Positions 11,774-22,619 of a stretch of 64,000 nt of DNA are shown one piece after another (the first letter of the stretch is position 1; the number at the start of each line of letters is the position of its first letter). Under the pieces are notes generated by a model. The model had not been told where the DNA came from, did not search any database, and saw nothing but the letters and a program-made list of their open reading frames with translations. The position numbers and the translations under genes were made by a program. This DNA comes from Sabethes cyaneus. Its lineage: Eukaryota; Arthropoda; Insecta; Diptera; Culicidae. The stretch spans positions 143,754,642 to 143,818,641 of the forward strand of contig NC_071354.1 in assembly GCF_943734655.1 (NCBI RefSeq), in the 5' to 3' direction.

Positions 11774-12107
11774 TTTAGTGGAGGATGGAGGAAGATAGAG
11801 GTAGAGTCATTTAACCAGTATTTACTAGGTTAATAGTTTGTTGCTTTTGGCGACCCTAGGAGATCCTCTGGTTGATCCAGGTTATAATGGCGGCCAATAT
11901 TGATAAAAATTATGCTCATTCCTTTGACAAACTGGGTTTACAGTTAAAACTCTCATTATCTCCCTTTCTGCTATTATCTAAATAAAGCAGTTTGTTAGAT
12001 GCACTCCCTTGGTCTTAGTTGGATCACTCGTGTGGAAATGCGACTTGAATATCGTTGCTGGAAAAACAGCCGTACAAGTTATATATTTAATTCTGTTATC
12101 ATCATTG
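11774..12107. other. No gene recognised
   Basis: Intronic spacer between the D37E relic and a SINE. Confidence 0.5.
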
Positions 12108-12297
12108 CCCGCCCAGCAAGCTCCAGGGTACGATGCAGGCCTAACAAGTCAGTCGCCGTATATTCGAATCTCGACTGGGCGGGACTGTTATAGACTACTG
12201 ACTCTATCGTTGCACTAACCCCGTAGTTCTCCTGTGCACTAATGACCGGCTACGAAGTCTGTCGATAAAGAAGGGTAAAGTTCTTAGGGAGGTTTAA
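12108..12297 (+). mobile_element. tRNA-derived SINE running into a hexamer satellite
   Basis: Head: CGCCCAG (12110) pairs perfectly with CTGGGCG (12175) as a tRNA-like acceptor stem; the B box is ATATTCGAATCTCG. The body and 3' segment (CGGCTACGAAGTCTGTCGAT, AAGAAGGGT) match the copy at 9312-9522. Its 3' end, GGTTTAAAGTCC, leads straight into the (AAGTCC)n array, suggesting that the array grew from the SINE tail. Confidence 0.8.
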
Positions 12298-13066
12298 AGT
12301 CCAAGTCCAAGTCCCAGTCCAAGTCCAAGTCCACAAGTCCACAAGTCCACAAGTCCACAAGTCCACAAGTCTACAAGTCTACAAGTCCACAAGTCCACAA
12401 GTCCACAAGTCCACAAGTCCACAAATCCACAAGTCCACAAGTCCACAAGTCCACAAGTCCAAGTCCACAAGTCCAAGTCCTAGGCCACAAGTCCAAGTCC
12501 AAGTCCAAGTCCAAGTCCAAGTCCAAGTCCAAGTCCAAGTCCAAGTCCAAGTCCAAGTCCAAGTCCAAGTCCAAGTCCAAGTCCAAGTCCAAGTCCAAGT
12601 CCAAGTCCAAGTCCAAGTCCAAGTCCAAGTCCAAGTCCAAGTCCAAGTCCAAGTCCAAGTCCAAGTCCAAGTCCAAGTCCAAGTCCAAGTCCAAGTCCAA
12701 GTCCAAGTCCAAGTCCAAGTCCAAGTCCAAGTCCAAGTCCAAGTCCAAGTCCAAGTCCAAGTCCAAGTCCAAGTCCAAGTCCAAGTCCAAGTCCAAGTCC
12801 AAGTCCAAGTCCAAGTCCAAGTCCAAGTCCAAGTCCAAGTCCAAGTCCAAGTCCAAGTCCAAGTCCAAATCCAAATCCAAATCCAAGTCCAAGTGCAAGT
12901 CCAAGTCCAAGTCCAAGTCCAAGTCCAAGTCCAAGTCCAAGTCCAAGTCCAAGTCCAAGTCCAAGTCCAAGTCCAAGTCCAAGTCCAAGTCCAAGTCCAA
13001 GTCCAAGTCCAAGTCCAAGTCCAAGTCCAAGTCCAAGTCCAAGTCCAAGTCCAAGTCCAAGTCCTT
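12298..13066. repeat. (CAAGTC)n hexamer array with CACAAGTC octamer start
   Basis: About 770 bp. The first ~180 bp mix hexamers with CACAAGTC/CTACAAGTC variants; from about 12490 the array is almost pure AAGTCC apart from AAATCC copies near 12865-12880 and one AAGTGC near 12893. It creates long open frames of (DL)n, (WT)n and (QV)n on both strands that are artefacts. The near-perfect homogeneity implies recent expansion. Confidence 0.97.
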
Positions 13067-13219
13067 CTGTCGAGAATGAAATTAATAATAGAATTTGATC
13101 GTGAAAATAGTTTTTTTATTCGATTTTCGTATGCCACTAAGTCGCTTATTTTGATTTCAGAACTTTGGTCAACAATTTTGATCAACAACGGTGCATCACT
13201 GAATAATTTCAAAAATTTA

Positions 13220-15115
13220 GAAGGAAGAGAAACTACCGGAGGAAAGAATTGAAGATGGCATCTATAAAAAGGAGGATCAGCCCGATTGCTGTAATTTCCG
13301 AGGCATTACGCTGAGCAACGTCGCCTTCAAGGTGCTTGCCCAGATCTGGTTACGTCGTCTATCCCCAATAGCAAGAGAATTCGTAAGGCAGTATCAGGCG
13401 GCATTTACAGGGGGCCCGTGTTACTACGGATCAAATTTTCACTCTCCGACAAATCTTCCAAAAATGTCAGGAGTATCAGATTTTCGTGGATTTCAGAACA
13501 ACATACGATACAGTCGGGCGCGAATAGCTATGGCAGATAATGCGCGAGAACGGTTTTCCGGACAAACTAACGCAGCTGATCAAAGTTACGATGAGACGTG
13601 CGATATACTACGTGCGTGTTTCGAGGACACTCTCGAGTTCCTTCGAATCGCGCTGAGGGTTGCGGCAAGGTGATGGACTGTTTTGTATGTTATTAAACAT
13701 CACTATTTAAGGTGGGTTCCGGCAAGCGGGCATCGAAAAGAGAGGGACAATTTTCGGGAAAGGTGCTAACTTCTTCCCAGACGATCTCGACATCATTACT
13801 AGAAACTTTAGGATAGCGGAGGCAATCTTCGCTGGACTAAAAACATAAACTGTGTATTACGTTTACCTTTTCTTCAACGCTAGCTCTACTTTATCCACCT
13901 TACTCCTTAATGCTAGTATTGTCTCCAATTACAGCCATCCACGGCGAGGTTGACCAGTACATTTAACTATCAAGAGTGCTTTATCAGAGTGATATAGAAT
14001 TTAGCACGAAGGAAGTATAATGAGGGGCCTGAGAATAAACCCAAGCTAAAGTCACTTTGACATCGATTGGCCTGGTTCTACTAAGGGTCGAACCCATTCG
14101 CTTGTCAAAGCAGATTTGTTAACTTTGCAGCTTAAGAGTTCCTGTGAGGTTTGGGATACAAATCAATTCATCGTAAACCAAATATATGGTAGGGACTCTA
14201 GAGAAAACAACGTTTGCCTCCCACGGACAGTGACTATTGACGGCGATGAACTGGAAGTGGTTGATGAGTTCATTTATTAAGGACCTCTGGTCAAAGCAAA
14301 GCAAAAGCAAAGCCTAGGTGCTACATTCCGCTATCGAAACTAGACCTTCTGTTTTTATACATTTTCTGTTTTCGCAGCCAGCTGTTAGAGTACAGGATAA
14401 TTGCCGGGCCAGTTGCTACGATCCTATTGACTCTCACAGCTTCTCCCAGTCGGGATTCGAACATACGACGGCTGGCTTATTAGGCCAGCATCCTACCTCG
14501 AGACCAACTAGGAGGTCTCTTGTCACTGCCGACATTAATAAAAGTTAGGAGGTTCTACGACGCATTTCAGCTGAAAGTCGAACCTAATTTTCCCTTCGCA
14601 AGACGCTTCGATCAATATGCCGCTTCACTAAACTAACGATGTACAAAATGCTAATCAGGTCGGATCAGATCAGATCAGAAGTTCTCTACGGACTTGAGAT
14701 AGTAACTTTGCTTACGAAAAAACATACGTGCGCTTGCCGTATTTGAACGAAAGGTGTTGCGGACTAGTTTTGGTGGAGTATAAACGGTTAGCAGAGAGTG
14801 GTGTAGGCGTATGAAGCATGAGCAGCAGGTATTACTTGGAAAGATTCCTATTGTATACCAGGCGAAAGTTGGGAGACGACGGTGGGCCGGCTACGTCGCA
14901 AGGATGCCGGACGGCTGTGCAGTGAAATTTGTTCCCTTCAAGAACCCAACCAGCACCAGGAATAGAGGGGTCCAACGTGCTAGATGACTCGATCAGGTTG
15001 AAGCCGATTTGCGTGAGCGAAATGAGAATTGATGATGAGTAGCCCACGACCGAGTACAATGGAGAGAAATTTGTGATGCGGCAAGAGCCACCTCGGCTCT
15101 ATGTTGCTAGAAGAA
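13220..15115 (+). pseudogene. RTE-like retrotransposon relic (lineage A), split by a SINE
   Basis: Starts inside the RT domain: DCCNFRGITLSNVAFKVLAQ near 13285 and LRRLSPIAREFVRQYQAAF near 13350 correspond to NYRGITLVNAAYKVLSQ and LRRLSPIAQGFVGNYQAGF of the copy at 53650-56375. Continues through finger/palm remnants (13500-13860), a FIY-LGPLV-like stretch at 14270, and after the SINE (14294-14517) the C-terminal region to the CTCGGCTCTATGTTGCTAGA 3' end at about 15090-15110. Many stops and frameshifts. About 350 bp between 13860 and 14210 is unlike the element and may be filler or another insert. Confidence 0.8.
14294..14517 (-). mobile_element. tRNA-derived SINE inserted in RTE relic
   Basis: On the minus strand: CTCCTAG and CTGGGAG form a 7-bp acceptor stem with one G:T pair, GCTGGC-CTAATAA-GCCAGC is an anticodon-like stem with a 7-nt loop, and TGTTCGAATCCCG is the B box. 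The 3' part carries GTGCTAC ATTCCG and an AAGCAAAG-rich tail, as in the 16749 copy. It is flanked by CTCTGGTCA (14285-14293) and CTCTTGTCA (14517-14525), a 9-bp duplication with one mismatch. Confidence 0.85.
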
Positions 15116-16748
15116 AAAGACGCCGTAAGGTATGATTCTACGATTTCTTTTTCGAGTAAATAAGCCAGCCTCCAGCTATTAATCGTTGTTTAAATAGCGC
15201 AGCACCACGTTGCTGGATTTTTTAAATATGTATAATAGTTTGTTTTGTAAATAAAAAAGCATCGAAAATAAATGAGTTCAAGTTCAATTTTACACATTGC
15301 TACCACAATACAAACTTTTTCGCGCATGGTGCTAATTTGTATCGCTATATGAATCATCCTTTGGAAAAATCCAAGTCTATTATACCGACAACGAAAGTCA
15401 TCACGACATTGATTTATCTTGAGATAAATCGTATACATATCGTACACGGGGTAGATTTCCGAGCACAATTCTTAGAGTTATGATGCAATTTTAGTTGAAT
15501 AGCAAAGCAATTCAAATTCATGAACATTATACCTACCTGAAAAGTAACAAACTGCCAAACTTCGCTTTATTGAGTAATATTTTTTTGTCTAAAAAGTAAT
15601 GACTTATACCTACTTACCAGTCAGGATTATTTCTTCTAATTATTCCTCAGAATTTTTTAACCCTCAAAATTGCTCACTCTTCATTATACTTCTATACGAT
15701 TACTTTTGATGTTTAATGCATGGTTATAATAAGATTTGCACGCATGACTGTAATGTGAAAAAATAATTAATTGTTGCTTAATAAAGACACGATCTTCTAC
15801 TGCAGACTTGGGTGTAAAGCTAAACACTTACGCTAGCGCTAGATACTAGCGATACTAGCAATATAAAACAACTGGCAATGATAACTGTGTAGCAAATATA
15901 TTTGTACGTTATTCACTAGTTTATAGCTGTAAGGATTATATTTTAGAAATCCGTGTTCAATGCGTCTATGTGTTTTAATCCCACAAACAAAGGACGAAAA
16001 CGACCACCAAACCGTTGTTGGATTTGGTTGGATTACACCTTGGTATTCTACTGTGGTTTGTGTTCCCTGTTGCATGACTTTATGAAAGGTTAACCAGATA
16101 CATATCGCGCCGACATAACCATTTCACAGGTCGTCAACCGTAGAAGCATCCGTTCATGATTTTGAACCGAATCGAAAATAAAGGTGCCACCGTGTGAAAC
16201 TCTGCAGCAATATCTTTCTCTATTCGTAAACATCGTCAAAAGCATAAAGTATTGTTTCATTATTTATCATGCTCAGCTTCCGTTTTTGTTATCATCAAGA
16301 CGTCTATATTTGTGTATATTGCTATCCCAGCAGAATGAGTGACAGAACATTCTGCATAAGTGAAGCACATCGTATACGGGTCGGACATCATGCAGGAGGA
16401 AATTTTAAGCTTTCCCCACTAAGAATGCTCGTACACTAAAGCTGTAAAATTTATGACACTATCATTTTGGCTCAGCTAGAAAATTTAAAGAGAGGAATGT
16501 AGAATGGATTTTTACGAGTATGTGGATTTTAACCATTTCAGATAACGTTTCAAACAGATGGCTTCTGTTGTTTATACAGACCCGATGCTTTCGTCGAACG
16601 GAATAGAACATGAACATGTTTCATCGTAACTCTAATTTCGATTCGCAACAACGAAGTAATTAACTTAATTAAGTAGAAAGCCGCAAATTTGTTTATACCA
16701 TTAATCCGCCAGCGCCGGCCCTGATCGTACATAAATATTCTTATTCGA
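15116..16748. other. No gene recognised
   Basis: Intronic AT-rich sequence. Frames at 15190-15468 and 15839-16075 (minus) carry no recognisable motif. Confidence 0.5.
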
Positions 16749-16978
16749 GCCTCCTAGTTGGTCCTCCTCGAGGTTCGATATTGGTCTAACAAGCTAGTCA
16801 TTATATGCTCGAATTATTACTGAGAGAGCTTGTTAGAGTCAATAGAATCGTAGCACTAGCAGCCTTGCAATTGTCCTGTACTCTTATTGTTAGTTGACGA
16901 AGTCTGCGGAGCAAAAAAACCAAAAAGGCCAAATTCCATCGGAATGTAGCATTAAGACTGTGCTTTTATGCTTATTCT
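16749..16978 (+). mobile_element. tRNA-derived SINE, diverged
   Basis: GCCTCCTAGTTGGTCCTCCT starts the tRNA-like head; the B box is decayed (ATGCTCGAATTATT). Body with AGAGTCAATAGAATCGTAGC and the 3' GACGAAGTCTGC...GGAATGTAGCA match the 14294-14517 copy. Confidence 0.8.
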
Positions 16979-18507
16979 GTGATAACACTTGGTATTGTTA
17001 TCATCTTGAAACACTAATGTGGTGTTATTAAAACAATAATATCGTCGCGTTATAGATTAAACATTTTACTATACGGAAACATCCACATTTTGATGGAAAT
17101 TTCTACTGTCTTTCATAATACATCTGATCGTTTTGCATAATGATTCCAATAATGCACTGTACGTCACCTACAATCCAGTCAAGTAGCTTAGTTCTGTCGT
17201 GCGGTTGAGCCATCCTTCTTCACAATGATGGATTTATGGTGGCGGAAAACTCAGTTTCTATCACGTACGAGCAATTACATCCACAACCAGTGCTGGAAGT
17301 TCCACCCACTCAGCTCCACCCAGCGCAGCGAGGAGACTAAGGGCATGTCGCCTTCGAAAGGCCAAGCGTGAAAAGCCACACCTCGCGGAAGCCGAGGAAC
17401 ACCAGACCAGGCAGTGCGCGCGTCCATCCCGCCATCTGGAACGAGTTTTAAATTGCTTCTCATTAAACATTTAGGAAGAACCGGCAAGTGTAACTAACGT
17501 TTCTGTTTGCAGGCACGCAAGTATCGTCACTTCAGCTGACTCTTGTCTGCCGGTGGTATCCCTGTTGCCGTACACTCACCGACTGTCGTTTAGTGTCATG
17601 CTATCTGAGTGAAATGATCCTCTTCAGGTGGCATCTAATAGCGAATTTAGTGTTTGGTTGTATACTCTGCTGCAAGAGTGCATGAATGAAGAGTGCTCTT
17701 GGGTAGATGCTTAGCATCGCGCTCCAGTAGAGGGCACACTTACTGCTATGGTTCTATAGTGTTTGTAATTAAGAACCTAATTGGTTTTGGTAGTAAGATG
17801 CGCAAATGAGTTTGGATTTTGGGAATAATTACATTATGCTACCGACGTGCTGCTTCCCTGTAGTGGCAGCAAAATTGGCTGAGTTTTGTTGTCAAACTGC
17901 ACACTTTGGTTCTAAATGCGTTTTACGAATATTTGCATTCCAATTTTACTCGTTGATATGCAAACTGTTAAAAGTATTTCGAAACACTATCAACGTTACC
18001 AATGCAGATGCAAGGACAACCAATTGAAGATGCTCTTAATTTGTTTTTCAATTAAATTTAAGCGTCATGATAACGTTTTTCTGCATAACGTGCCTTTCTG
18101 TTGGTATTCTAAATTTTGACAGAAACTTTTCTCGAACCAAAATAATTTAACTAAAATGCTCAGAATATTTTACTGTTGAAGAAGATAACAATTGAGGGGG
18201 TTAGAAGTGACAAAATTGACCATGGTTTTATGCGTTCACGTCGAAGTTATACTGTTTAATGACTTTTTAGAGACATGGAAAAACATCAAAATAGAAGTTG
18301 GTTTTCACTTGGAAGGAAACGACTATGGACGAATTTCACCACACGAAATCGTCTATGGGGCTGGCAGCACTCTCTCAGAATTCAGTGACACTTTGTGTGT
18401 GCGTGTGTGCAAAGAGTTCATGTAAATAATCAAATTTGCATACTTAAATTTGGTCTAGACAAACTTTTGGAAAGGACTCAAATTTTTTCTCTTTATTTTT
18501 ATAAAAA
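16979..18507. other. No gene recognised; GC-rich island at 17280-17590
   Basis: Mostly AT-rich intron. 17280-17590 is clearly more GC-rich and contains a good acceptor-like TTTCTGTTTGCAG at 17500-17512 but no open frame I can connect to TRPM. A cryptic or alternative non-coding exon is possible but unproven. Confidence 0.35.
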
Positions 18508-19850
18508 CTAGCTGATTGGCCGATCTCACTCGGGGCCCCTTTGTCACTCAGTCACTTGTACATCTGGTTTTGTACCGAAAACTCTCATAATGCAAGAAAC
18601 AAAACACTTTTTATCATTTGAATATGTCTAATCCTTTTGTCAGTTCTTCTCACTTTGTCCTCTTGAACCACTTGAAAATTTGTCTTCTTCTCGGTAATCC
18701 CTATAAATCGACACAAAGCCTTTTCTACGTTTTCGAACTTCCCCTTTTTAATGGCCACCCTATTCCCACTTTCAGAAATAAAACTGCTTGTACAATTGCT
18801 ATCGTTCCAAACGCAAGAGAAACGCATCCCTTTACCCATTTGAAGCTTTCTCTTCCCTTTTAAGAGGCCGTCTCTTTCTTTAGTCAACCCCCCGGTGTGA
18901 TTCTGTTTTGCCAAAAAACATGTGTTTGACAAACGACGTTTTATGAAGAACAGTTCAGTTGTTACGGAGCTATGGCGGAACATACATTCATTCATTCATA
19001 TTCACGTTCTTCGTCCTCCTACATGTCGGTTCTTTCTGTCACGTAGCTAATTATGCATCGATTTGCTCAAAGTAAATCACTATAATGGAAACGAAACAAA
19101 GATTTATTAACCATATATTCCTCCTTAGTAGAACCCCCCGCCCCCTTCTCAAAGTCAGTTGCCCAACTGCAATCGGTTTAAATGCAAGAGAAACCCAACC
19201 CGTTTTACTTATTTAGATCCCTCCACACCCTTTTTGTCAACTTCCCAGTGCTGATTGCCTAATCTCAAGCAACATGTGTGCCAAGTTTGATGAAGAATTG
19301 TCCAGGCATTTTGGAGTTATGGCCTCCCTCCTTGTTATGGACCCCCCTTTTTTTGTCGACCCCCTGAGTTCTGATTCACATTTATTTATGCCAAGGAACA
19401 TGTATGCCAAGTTTGATGAAGAACCGTCCAGGCATTTCATAGTTTTGGCCTTCCCCTCTGTTATGAACTCCCCCTTTTGTCAACCTCTTGAGTTCTGATT
19501 ACTTTATGCCAAGGAACATGTGTGCCAAGTTTGGTGAGGAACTGTCCAGGTATTGCGCTGTTTCGGCCTCCGCTCTTGTTATGAACCCGCTCCCCTCTCT
19601 TTTTGTCAACCTTTCAGTGCTGATTCTCTTATGTCAAGGAACATGTATTCCAAGTTTGGTAAAGAACCATCCAGGCGTTTCGGAGTTATAGCCTTCCCCC
19701 TGTTACGAACCCTCTCTCTTATCAACTCACCAGTGCTGATTCCCTTATATAAAGGAATATGTATGCCAAGTTTGGCGGAGATTGGTCACGGCGTTCTGGA
19801 GTTATGGTGGAACATACATACAAACATACTCATGCTCACTTTTATATATA
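18508..19850 (-). mobile_element. Helitron-like non-autonomous element
   Basis: Read on the minus strand it starts near 19850 with TATATATATAAAAGTGAGCA, contains repeated 'unit then CCAAACTTGG' blocks and ends at 18508 with GATCGGCCAATCAGCTAG followed by T. A CTAG end before T and a short stem (CCGA...TCGG) just upstream are Helitron-type 3' features. No transposase. The 5' boundary abuts the mariner relic at 19853 and is uncertain. Confidence 0.5.
19255..19830. repeat. Minisatellite, ~118-bp period
   Basis: About five imperfect units, each with AGGAACATGTRTGCCAAGTT, then TGATGAAGAACTGTCCAGGC and GGAGTTATGGCC, at roughly 19270, 19395, 19505, 19630 and 19755. Earlier, more diverged material extends to about 18600. 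It lies within the Helitron-like element. Confidence 0.9.
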
Positions 19851-19852
19851 TA

Positions 19853-20745
19853 CAGGGTGTTCAATAAGTTCGAATACAACTTTTCATCCAGCGAGGACGC
19901 CAGTAGCCATCAAGAGGGTGAGCGAGCGGGTTCGTCGAAAAATGAACCGTTCGATCTGGAAGACCGCTGTTGACCTGGATGTGTCGATCGGGACTGCCCA
20001 CACCATCATGGCGAAGGACCTGGGATGCAAGCCGTACAAGAAACGCAAGGTTTACGGGGTACCGGAGACTACAACGAAGAAGAGCTGGACAGAGCAAAAC
20101 TGATACTTTCGCGGCATGCTGGTCAGGAGTTCGTGTTTTCTGATGAGAAACTCTTCATCTTGCAACAGCCGTACAATGTCTAAAATGATCGGCTGAGGGC
20201 ACCGACGTTGGCCAGCATCCCCCCGTCCCACATGAACATCCCGCGGTTCCAGAGCGCCGCATCGGTGATGGTTTGGGGTCCGTATCTAAGCGTGGAAAGC
20301 TTCCACTGGTGTTTATCGAGAAAAACGAGAAAATCAACGCCGCGTACTACAAGACCGAGGTTCTGGAGAAGGTTGTGGCCTCGGCACTTCATGACCTCTA
20401 CGGGAAAGATCATTACGTCTTTCAACTAGACGGCGCACCGGCCCACACGGCGAATATTATCCAAGCGTGGTGTCGGGAGAATTTGACTGATTTTCTCGAT
20501 AAGACTTTGTGGCCTCCCAGCTCTCCGGATCTTAATCTCCTGGGCTTTTATGTATGGTCGTATATGCTGACCAAGCGGAGCGAATATAAAGTGAGCACTA
20601 TGGATCAATTTAAGAAACTCGTTTTCAAGATCTGGGACGAGATGCTCATGGACGAGGTGCGTGCCGCATGTGATTCTTTTGAGAAATGTCTCAATCTCGT
20701 CAAAAAGCACACAGGGGGGCTACAGACTATCTAGAAAGTTTCAGT
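19853..20745 (+). pseudogene. mariner-type transposase relic, D37D spacing, catalytic Asp lost
   Basis: Starts at CAGGGTGTTCAATAAGTTCG (probable left terminal repeat after TATA). Translation in shifting frames gives an HTH segment (AVDLDVSIGTAHTIMAKDLG, about 19965-20025), then FSDEKLFILQQPYN (first catalytic Asp, about 20140), a VMVWG segment, and a 153-codon frame 20273-20734 with QLDGAPAHTANIIQAW (second Asp) and PPSSPDLNLLGFYVWSYM. Thirty-seven residues after the second Asp is Gly (GGC at 20543-20545) where family members have Asp. Stops and frameshifts lie between 20100 and 20280. No matching right terminal repeat found. Confidence 0.85.
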
Positions 20746-21260
20746 CTTCGGGAAGACTGTTCAAATGACTGTCACGTCGGGGATGGCATTGAAAATAGTT
20801 TCAAATTTTCTCAACGTGGGAACGTATGAAAATTTATATGGGTCGGACACACCTTGAGGAAAGGTGCAAATGAGTTCTGCAGAAAAGAACTCGATTGGAA
20901 ACTACCAGAGATAAGGCTATGTACATGGCGCTTCAGAGGACGAATTGGCTAACGTTGACCTACGTAGGCAAGACCCGACTGATTTGAGATGCTGTGGCTA
21001 AAGCAGACAGTATTTCTCTCAACTTGCCCATTCCAAAGGCACTGCGTTTGCTGACCTGCTTAGCAGGAGTTCTTAGCCATTTCCGGCAGAGGCCGATAGC
21101 AATAAATATACTATATACGTGAAATGTTTCATCAGTTCCGCATATGACGTGGACCACTCCGCTCAATGCTTCCTTATGCGGGAAACCACAAATCAGAATT
21201 CAGAAATGCATTCTATTAACGTAACCACCTTTGATCCCAGTTGTGCGGTGCGTTAAGAAC
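20746..21260. other. Unassigned, possibly BEL/Pao-derived
   Basis: Between the mariner relic and the clear BEL/Pao segment. No readable domain; could be decayed pol sequence of the same retroelement. Confidence 0.35.
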
Positions 21261-21269
21261 CGGAATGCA

Positions 21270-21760
21270 GAAGAATGCACTTGGAACTTCGAGCAGCCGT
21301 ACTCGGAAGCAGGCTAGCATCTTTCGTCAAAGATTGTTTACGTTCTCCCCCAGAGAAGGATTCTAGCACCGTCCTGGTGGGGATTTGGACGGACGCCAGC
21401 AGATACCAACAGTATTTTGCATTCCATCTAGGTGAAATTCTCAGATTGGCGGAATGCAGCGTGTGGAGGTGGGTGCCCAGCAAAATGAACAGTGCAGACG
21501 AGGCAACCAAATGGGGTCACAGGCCTTGCTCATCATCGGAAGGGGATTGGCTCCGTGGTCCGGACTTTTTTTTACTATCCAGAGCAGACGTGGTGGAACA
21601 AAATCTTCAGCAGAATGCTTTTACGAAAGAGGATCTTTTGTTTCGTGCACGATATCTCTGCAATGCAACCTATACAAAGTGCAACGATTTTTCCAATGGA
21701 TGCGCCTCATCCGCGCAGTGGGCTACGTATTACGATTCGTCCTGAACGCATAGAGAACAA
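21270..21760 (+). pseudogene. BEL/Pao LTR-retrotransposon pol fragment (RNase H region)
   Basis: A 156-codon frame (21275-21745) with ELRAAVLGSRLASFVK, then VLVGIWTDASRYQQYFAFHL, GEIL, WRWVPSKMNSADEATKWG and a WLRGPDFFL segment. This order is typical of the RNase H-like end of BEL/Pao polyproteins, where the motif reads roughly ELQAAVLGSRLA...WVPTKLNVADEATK. No LTR, protease or integrase core was found nearby, so it is a short, dead fragment. Cytosolic replication enzymes of an endogenous element; no activity expected. Confidence 0.75.
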
Positions 21761-22401
21761 AAAAAAAACAACGAGAGCTAAAACTTTTGGACTCGAATGA
21801 TAAGGTAATGTAGTATAATGTGCCCCCCTTAAGAATAATTGGATATATTTCAAAAGGGCTTCCCAAGATTAACGTTATAACAACGAATATATGCCAATTT
21901 TTGAGTTGAAAACCAATTGCAACTGTTTACTTTCTTTACTATTGTAGAATAAAAAGTCTACGAATTATTATAAAACGGCGTCTAAAATTCGGGTTTCTCG
22001 ACTGTTCGGGCAATATGCCCGAGCTGCAATATAATGCGCTCCACGTTGTGTTTCAAGTATTTGTGCAATTGACCTGTCTAATCTATTTTGTAGAAAGTGA
22101 AACTATACGAAGAGCAGCAAATATTCTCCAGCACTGCTGTCAGGAGACTTTCCGGGCCGAGATCGCCATGTTCAAGGTGGGCGATAAACCCATTGACAAG
22201 TCTTCACCAATTCACCAATCTACAAACTGTGTACATACATCGATGAGTGTGGAGTCGTGAGACCTAGGACCGCGAATCGCGAATGTACCAATCATGCAAG
22301 ATCCACAAATCTCAGCCAGTCATGCCAAGAATGGCACCTTTTGCAGTCACGAGCGAGCGTCCCTTCTCATACGTAGGAGTGGAATATTTCGAACCTGATC
22401 T
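21761..22401. other. No gene recognised
   Basis: Intronic sequence; the 81-codon frame at 22015-22260 has no recognisable domain. Confidence 0.5.
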
Positions 22402-22475
22402 TTATCTACAAACTTCGTAGCCGGTTATTATTGTACATGACAAGTACGGGGCTAGTGCAACAACCCTATCAGAGT
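22402..22475 (-). mobile_element. tRNA-derived SINE, 3' half
   Basis: TTTATCTACAAACTTCGTAG, CCGG...GGGGCTAGTGCAAC and CCCTATC match the minus-strand body of the 9312-9522 copy. It adjoins a palindrome that contains two inverted SINE heads. Confidence 0.7.
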
Positions 22476-22476
22476 A

Positions 22477-22619
22477 GTGAGACACGTAAATAGTGCCATA
22501 TCCGCCCAGTTGGCTTTGGGGTGCATTGGTGGTCTAATCTCAGTTGGGTGGTGCTGCTGGTAGAGTCACCATCGTACCCGGAAGCTAACTGGGCGGTTTT
22601 GATACTATTTACGTGTCTT
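22477..22619. repeat. Palindrome with two inverted SINE heads
   Basis: Left arm 22477-22516 (ACACGTAAATAGTGCCATAT then CCGCCCAGTTGGCTT) and right arm 22581-22619 (AAGCTAACTGGGCGG then ACTATTTACGTGTC) are inverted repeats of about 39 bp with few mismatches around a ~65-bp loop. Both arms carry the CCGCCCAG start of the SINE, facing each other, plus identical non-SINE ACACGTAAATAGT sequence. Confidence 0.85.

Noticed and set aside
12371..13252. Long open frames of Asp-Leu, Trp-Thr and Gln-Val repeats (up to 277 codons)
   Set aside because: They are translations of the AAGTCC satellite in different frames; open on both strands only because the unit lacks stops.
17261..17590. GC-rich stretch as a TRPM alternative exon
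   Set aside because: An acceptor-like site exists at 17512, but no open frame in a compatible phase with a good donor follows.
18585..18995. 136-codon minus-strand frame
   Set aside because: Overlaps diverged minisatellite and Helitron-like sequence; no domain and no splice or codon-use support.
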